From: Candidatus Melainabacteria bacterium RIFCSPHIGHO2_02_FULL_34_12
GTDB lineage: Bacteria > Cyanobacteriota > Vampirovibrionia > 2-02-FULL-35-15
NCBI GenBank assembly: GCA_001784555.1
Contig: MFRM01000022.1
Location: 16,085-50,738 of the forward strand
Length of the DNA: 34,654 nt
Reading direction: 5' to 3'
Shown here: piece by piece, positions 31,576 through 34,654 of the stretch
How the letters are laid out: each line of letters opens with the position of its first letter
Numbering within the stretch: position 1 is the stretch's first letter
Translations under genes and position numbers: made by a program
Notes under the pieces: model-generated
Database searches by the model: none
Seen by the model: only the letters and a program-made list of their open reading frames with translations
Told to the model about the DNA's origin: nothing

Positions 31576-31930
31576 ATTTATTCCTCCTTGTACTTATAGA
31601 GTCATTGCTCTATTTTTTCCTTATTTATAATAAACAACTTGTAAAACTTGTATTCTACATGTCATCTTGCAGGATTAAACACATACACGGTTAAAAAAAG
31701 GTAATAGTCATTCTCGTAGAAATATTAAATTTTTTTAATGTAGTATTTTATCTGCATTTAGCCTGCTTTTCTCACTTATTCGGCAAAATAATAACTTGAA
31801 AAATAGGGTTTTCCCTATTTTTCTCTAAGGCTTCAAGATGAAACATATATCATCAGGGGGTAACTATAGAAAAAACATACTAAAGGAAGGGTATTTATGA
31901 ATAAGCGGTAGTAAAAATAGACTAGAAAAA
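31576..31930. other. Divergent intergenic region, small-protein gene / secreted protein
   Basis: 355 bp without a gene. It holds the strong Shine-Dalgarno sequence of the 117-aa gene and a perfect hairpin at 31798-31823 (gaaaaataggg and ccctatttttc, loop TTTT). TAGACT at 31918-31923, 7 nt before the secreted-protein ATG, is a weak -10 candidate. Confidence 0.5.
31798..31823. promoter_or_regulatory. Perfect 11-bp inverted repeat between divergent genes
   Basis: Arms gaaaaataggg and ccctatttttc around TTTT. It could be an operator shared by the divergent promoters or a bidirectional terminator; its position between two gene starts favours a regulatory role. No regulator is known. Confidence 0.5.
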
Positions 31931-34654
31931 ATGCTTTCAAAAAAAAGAATAAAAATTGCCATTTTCACATTACTTGCTTTACTTTTATGTAGTTCTAACA
32001 TTTGCCTAATGTCACAGGCCAAAAAAAATAATGTTCTAGAAAGGCTTGAATTTGAAAAAGCTGAAATTAATACAAGTATTGTTGATCCTACTAAAAACAT
32101 ATTAAGAATATTAAATGCAAGCGACTTAAACCCAACAGTAACTATAAAGCCTTCTAAAAAAACCCTCCTTAATGCAAAACCTGTAAATGTTGATGGATAC
32201 CTTGAAAGTGACAACACCCTTTCAGTTGATCTTACAAAACTAGGACCTGCAAATCTTTTACCAAAAGGTATTTATTTTATTACAGCAAAAAGAGGAAAGC
32301 AAAAATTACAAGGACAATTTAACATTGTACCAGCATCACTTATACTTGGAAAACTAAGAATACCTGTTCCTGCTTCAGATGAAACTTTTGCAAGAGTTAG
32401 AAGATATCAATTAACAAATAATGCAGATGCAATTAATGATTTAGGGTTTGATGCAGAAGCAACAATTATTGTTCATGACAGCACAAGCAAAGATATTAAA
32501 AAACCTGCAGAAGGAACCACGCCAATTAAAGTACCATTAAATCTGACTATAGAAGAAGATGAAAATGGTAACGAAAAACTTTATTACACTGCTGATACTT
32601 TTACAAGTATTGATGCAGACGTTAAAATTACTGGTAATCCTATAATTGAAGCAATATTTAAAACACCTTTAGTAAAAGGAGGATTGCCTAAGGAAACTTC
32701 TTTATTATCAGCAGTTCCTTTAAGCAAAACAGATCCTAAAAAGAACATAAATACTGAAAGTAACATTAATCCAGAAGAAGATGCCATTGCAAAAATTGTT
32801 CTTGCTACAAACACATTAATTCAAGACAAAACAAATTTAATAAACTTAAATCCGCTTGATAATACTATTATTCAGCTTAAAGGATTGACAAGTGGGTTAA
32901 CTCAAAATGCTGATTCAATCCCTGAATCTGTTGAATTATTGACAACTGCATATAGAGCTCTTGGTACGGGGGTTGCTAAATCAGTAAGTAGTGGAATAGC
33001 AATCAATGATAAAAGTCTGGAAGCAGAAATATCTTTAAATATTACTGGGATTGGTCCACTTGTTATAAAAGAAGACTCTGCCTCTGCAAATAATTCTGCC
33101 AATATTAAACAACTTACAGAAAAACCCGATCCTTATGCTGTAGGTACTGTTGATAAAGATTTTTTACCGTTTGAAGTTGACGAAAAACTTTCTCTTGAAT
33201 TACTTGAAAAAACTGGAGGACTTCCAATTGGCTCAATTAAAGCAATTACAGACGGTCAAAATCCAGTACAACTAATAAAAGAAGAAAAACAAATTGCATT
33301 TGAATTACAGGAGGAGAAATCTATAAATGAAATATTATCTATCAGAAATGCAATTCAAAATGGAACCATCCAGGGAGATTTAAACACTATAAACAAGCTT
33401 CCTTTATTACCAGGGGTTATTGTAAATAACATTAAAGAAATCACTGACCTAGCAAAAAATGAATTTGGGAATAATTCTTCATTTACAATTCCTGTATATC
33501 CAGGAGCTGTCTTAAACGGAGATAAACCTGATTTTGGTTTATTTGAATACTATCCTGGTGCTATTGTATTAAATTCTGAATTAACTAAAATACAAAGTAT
33601 AAAAATCATCTCCGATGTTTCTTATGAAGGGCCATCAATCAGCTCACTTGCTGCTTCTAACGATATTACAGTTATACCTACTGCTCTGGGAAAATTTATT
33701 ACTGACGGAGCAAAGGTTGTTTCTCTAAGTGGGTTTGATCCTGCAGAAGACAAAGTATTTGTAGTCTCAGCATCAGGTACTACACAAGTTCCTACATTTT
33801 TAAAAGCATTTAATCCATCAGTGCAAGGTACCACATTTTTAAATTCTTTTGGTATGAGTAATTTTATACAAAACTCCGCTGCATCATTTACAAATATTTT
33901 CGGTAGTGATGCTCCTCCGCAATTAACAAATTTAGCAGGCAATTTTACAAATAAACCTGATTTTTTACCATCAGCTGGAATTAAGACCATTAATGATGTT
34001 ATAGGTGACTTTCAACCTGGACAAACAGATTTAGAAACTCTCTTTGGGGGAGGTGGAACAAATCTATTCGGAGGTGTAAAAAGTCCCAAGCCACCTGTAA
34101 AAGATCCTATTAATAATCCAAGTGATGCACAACCTTCTACAGGAGGTGGAAATAATAATACTTGTCCTCAAAATTGTGTTGAGAAAACAAACACAAATAC
34201 ATGTGAAATTCTAAATTATGTAGAATCAGGAAATTGTTGCTGTCCCCTTACAAATAACACAGGAAATGACCAAGGTAATGATAACAACAACAACAATCCA
34301 ACCATAACTAACTGTCCGCAAGATTGTACGATTAAACCATTACCTGATACAGGACTAACATGTGGAACTTATAATCAAAATGAAGTGAACGGGTGTTGTT
34401 GTCCTAAAGACAATGCTGTTAAATCCTGTCCGACTGGCTGTGCAAGTGTGTCATCAAGCATAACTACATGCCCATCAAACCAAACTAAAATTGATAACTG
34501 TTGCTGCCCTAAAGACTCTACACCAGCTACTGGTGGAGGTGGGGATACATCTAAAAGTTGTGCATCAGGATGTTCTAAAAATAATGCTACAACCAGCTGC
34601 TTAGAGCAAGGCTATCAACAAGGTATTAATAATTGTTGTTGCAGTGGCGGTGGA
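31931..34654 (+). CDS. Large secreted protein with tandem six-cysteine CCC repeats, 3' end missing
   Basis: The frame runs open from the ATG at 31931 to the window end (908 codons, no stop). The N-terminus MLSKKRIKIAIFTLLALLLC, followed by SSNICLMSQA, is a Sec signal peptide; cleavage after SQA is likely, and the lipobox is poor (Leu before Cys). Residues about 40-720 are beta-rich, threonine/asparagine-rich and nearly free of cysteine, with no recognised domain. From residue 745 there are four repeats, each C-x2-C, then a lone Cys, then CCC: CCC is at 769-771, 822-824, 857-859 and 902-904. The first three are followed by Pro. The repeats are joined by Gly/Asn/Thr-rich linkers. This looks like a disulfide-stabilised surface protein. 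It is divergent from the small-protein cluster. Confidence 0.85.
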   Translation, partial: MLSKKRIKIAIFTLLALLLCSSNICLMSQAKKNNVLERLEFEKAEINTSIVDPTKNILRILNASDLNPTVTIKPSKKTLLNAKPVNVDGYLESDNTLSVDLTKLGPANLLPKGIYFITAKRGKQKLQGQFNIVPASLILGKLRIPVPASDETFARVRRYQLTNNADAINDLGFDAEATIIVHDSTSKDIKKPAEGTTPIKVPLNLTIEEDENGNEKLYYTADTFTSIDADVKITGNPIIEAIFKTPLVKGGLPKETSLLSAVPLSKTDPKKNINTESNINPEEDAIAKIVLATNTLIQDKTNLINLNPLDNTIIQLKGLTSGLTQNADSIPESVELLTTAYRALGTGVAKSVSSGIAINDKSLEAEISLNITGIGPLVIKEDSASANNSANIKQLTEKPDPYAVGTVDKDFLPFEVDEKLSLELLEKTGGLPIGSIKAITDGQNPVQLIKEEKQIAFELQEEKSINEILSIRNAIQNGTIQGDLNTINKLPLLPGVIVNNIKEITDLAKNEFGNNSSFTIPVYPGAVLNGDKPDFGLFEYYPGAIVLNSELTKIQSIKIISDVSYEGPSISSLAASNDITVIPTALGKFITDGAKVVSLSGFDPAEDKVFVVSASGTTQVPTFLKAFNPSVQGTTFLNSFGMSNFIQNSAASFTNIFGSDAPPQLTNLAGNFTNKPDFLPSAGIKTINDVIGDFQPGQTDLETLFGGGGTNLFGGVKSPKPPVKDPINNPSDAQPSTGGGNNNTCPQNCVEKTNTNTCEILNYVESGNCCCPLTNNTGNDQGNDNNNNNPTITNCPQDCTIKPLPDTGLTCGTYNQNEVNGCCCPKDNAVKSCPTGCASVSSSITTCPSNQTKIDNCCCPKDSTPATGGGGDTSKSCASGCSKNNATTSCLEQGYQQGINNCCCSGGG
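34163..34645 (+). repeat. Four tandem six-cysteine protein repeats
   Basis: Repeats begin at residues 745, 795, 833 and 877 of the secreted protein. Openings are CPQNC, CPQDC, CPTGC and CASGC; closings are NCCCP, GCCCP, NCCCP and NCCCS. Spacing between the opening pair and CCC varies (about 20-25 residues), so these are homologous but diverged units. The array may continue past the window. Confidence 0.85.

Noticed and set aside
31864-33990. Reverse-strand open frames over 31.9-34.0 kb
   Set aside because: They are antisense to the long secreted-protein frame, have no ribosome binding sites and no recognisable domains.
1-34654. CRISPR array
   Set aside because: Repeats are present but are dispersed palindromes or short tandem units; no regular repeat-spacer pattern and no cas genes are seen.
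1-34654. tRNA or rRNA genes
   Set aside because: No TpsiC-arm-like GGTTCGAATCC pattern or rRNA signature was seen on either strand in the intergenic regions by eye.

Overview
The window looks like chromosomal DNA of an AT-rich bacterium, most likely a non-photosynthetic relative of Cyanobacteria (Melainabacteria/Vampirovibrionia type). The main clue is the truncated first gene, which resembles Ycf23/DUF561, a family I associate with cyanobacteria and plastids. Supporting clues are a GH57 glycosidase-like gene, PilT, fermentative AdhE, and flagellar-type FlhA/FliI with no photosynthesis genes. The placement is an inference from gene content; no rRNA or tRNA gene was recognised.

Layout. 0-9.7 kb: ycf23 (5' end missing), lysS, speD (reverse), a 0.5 kb non-coding stretch, pheT, an unknown membrane protein with a Roadblock/LC7-like C-terminus directly coupled to pilT, then sbcD (reverse). 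9.8-17.3 kb: pgeF, then a reverse-strand run flhA-fliI-adhE-STAS-like protein. 17.4-21.6 kb (reverse): a GT2 glycosyltransferase, a CobO-like protein coupled to an unknown protein, and a response regulator-TrmH/SpoU methylase-RuvX run. 21.8-24.9 kb: a divergent GH57 protein, rsmD and a HadA-like hydratase half. 24.9-29.3 kb: der, a HAD-like/RNase HI fusion, a HadB-like hydratase half, and an unusual protein joining a sigma-region-4-like helix-turn-helix, one membrane segment and a PstS-like binding domain. 29.4-31.6 kb: five small unknown proteins, most with strong ribosome binding sites. 31.9 kb to the end: a large secreted protein, open at the window end, with four tandem six-cysteine repeats.

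The non-coding DNA is rich in repeats. There are six REP-like palindromes (GTAG...CTAC feet), two of them inside the reading frames of lysS and ruvX. A 50-bp element occurs after pilT and after rsmD. A structured element occurs at 26.3, 31.0 and 31.1 kb, with conserved unpaired bases and stems that change together. Short 7- and 8-bp tandem repeats are also present. Several forward genes have a -10-like box about 6 nt before the ATG and no Shine-Dalgarno sequence, suggesting leaderless transcripts.

The strongest candidates for something undescribed are the sigma4-TM-PstS protein, the HAD-RNase H fusion, the palindromes inside genes, the covarying structured repeat, and the CCC-repeat secreted protein beside the small-protein cluster.
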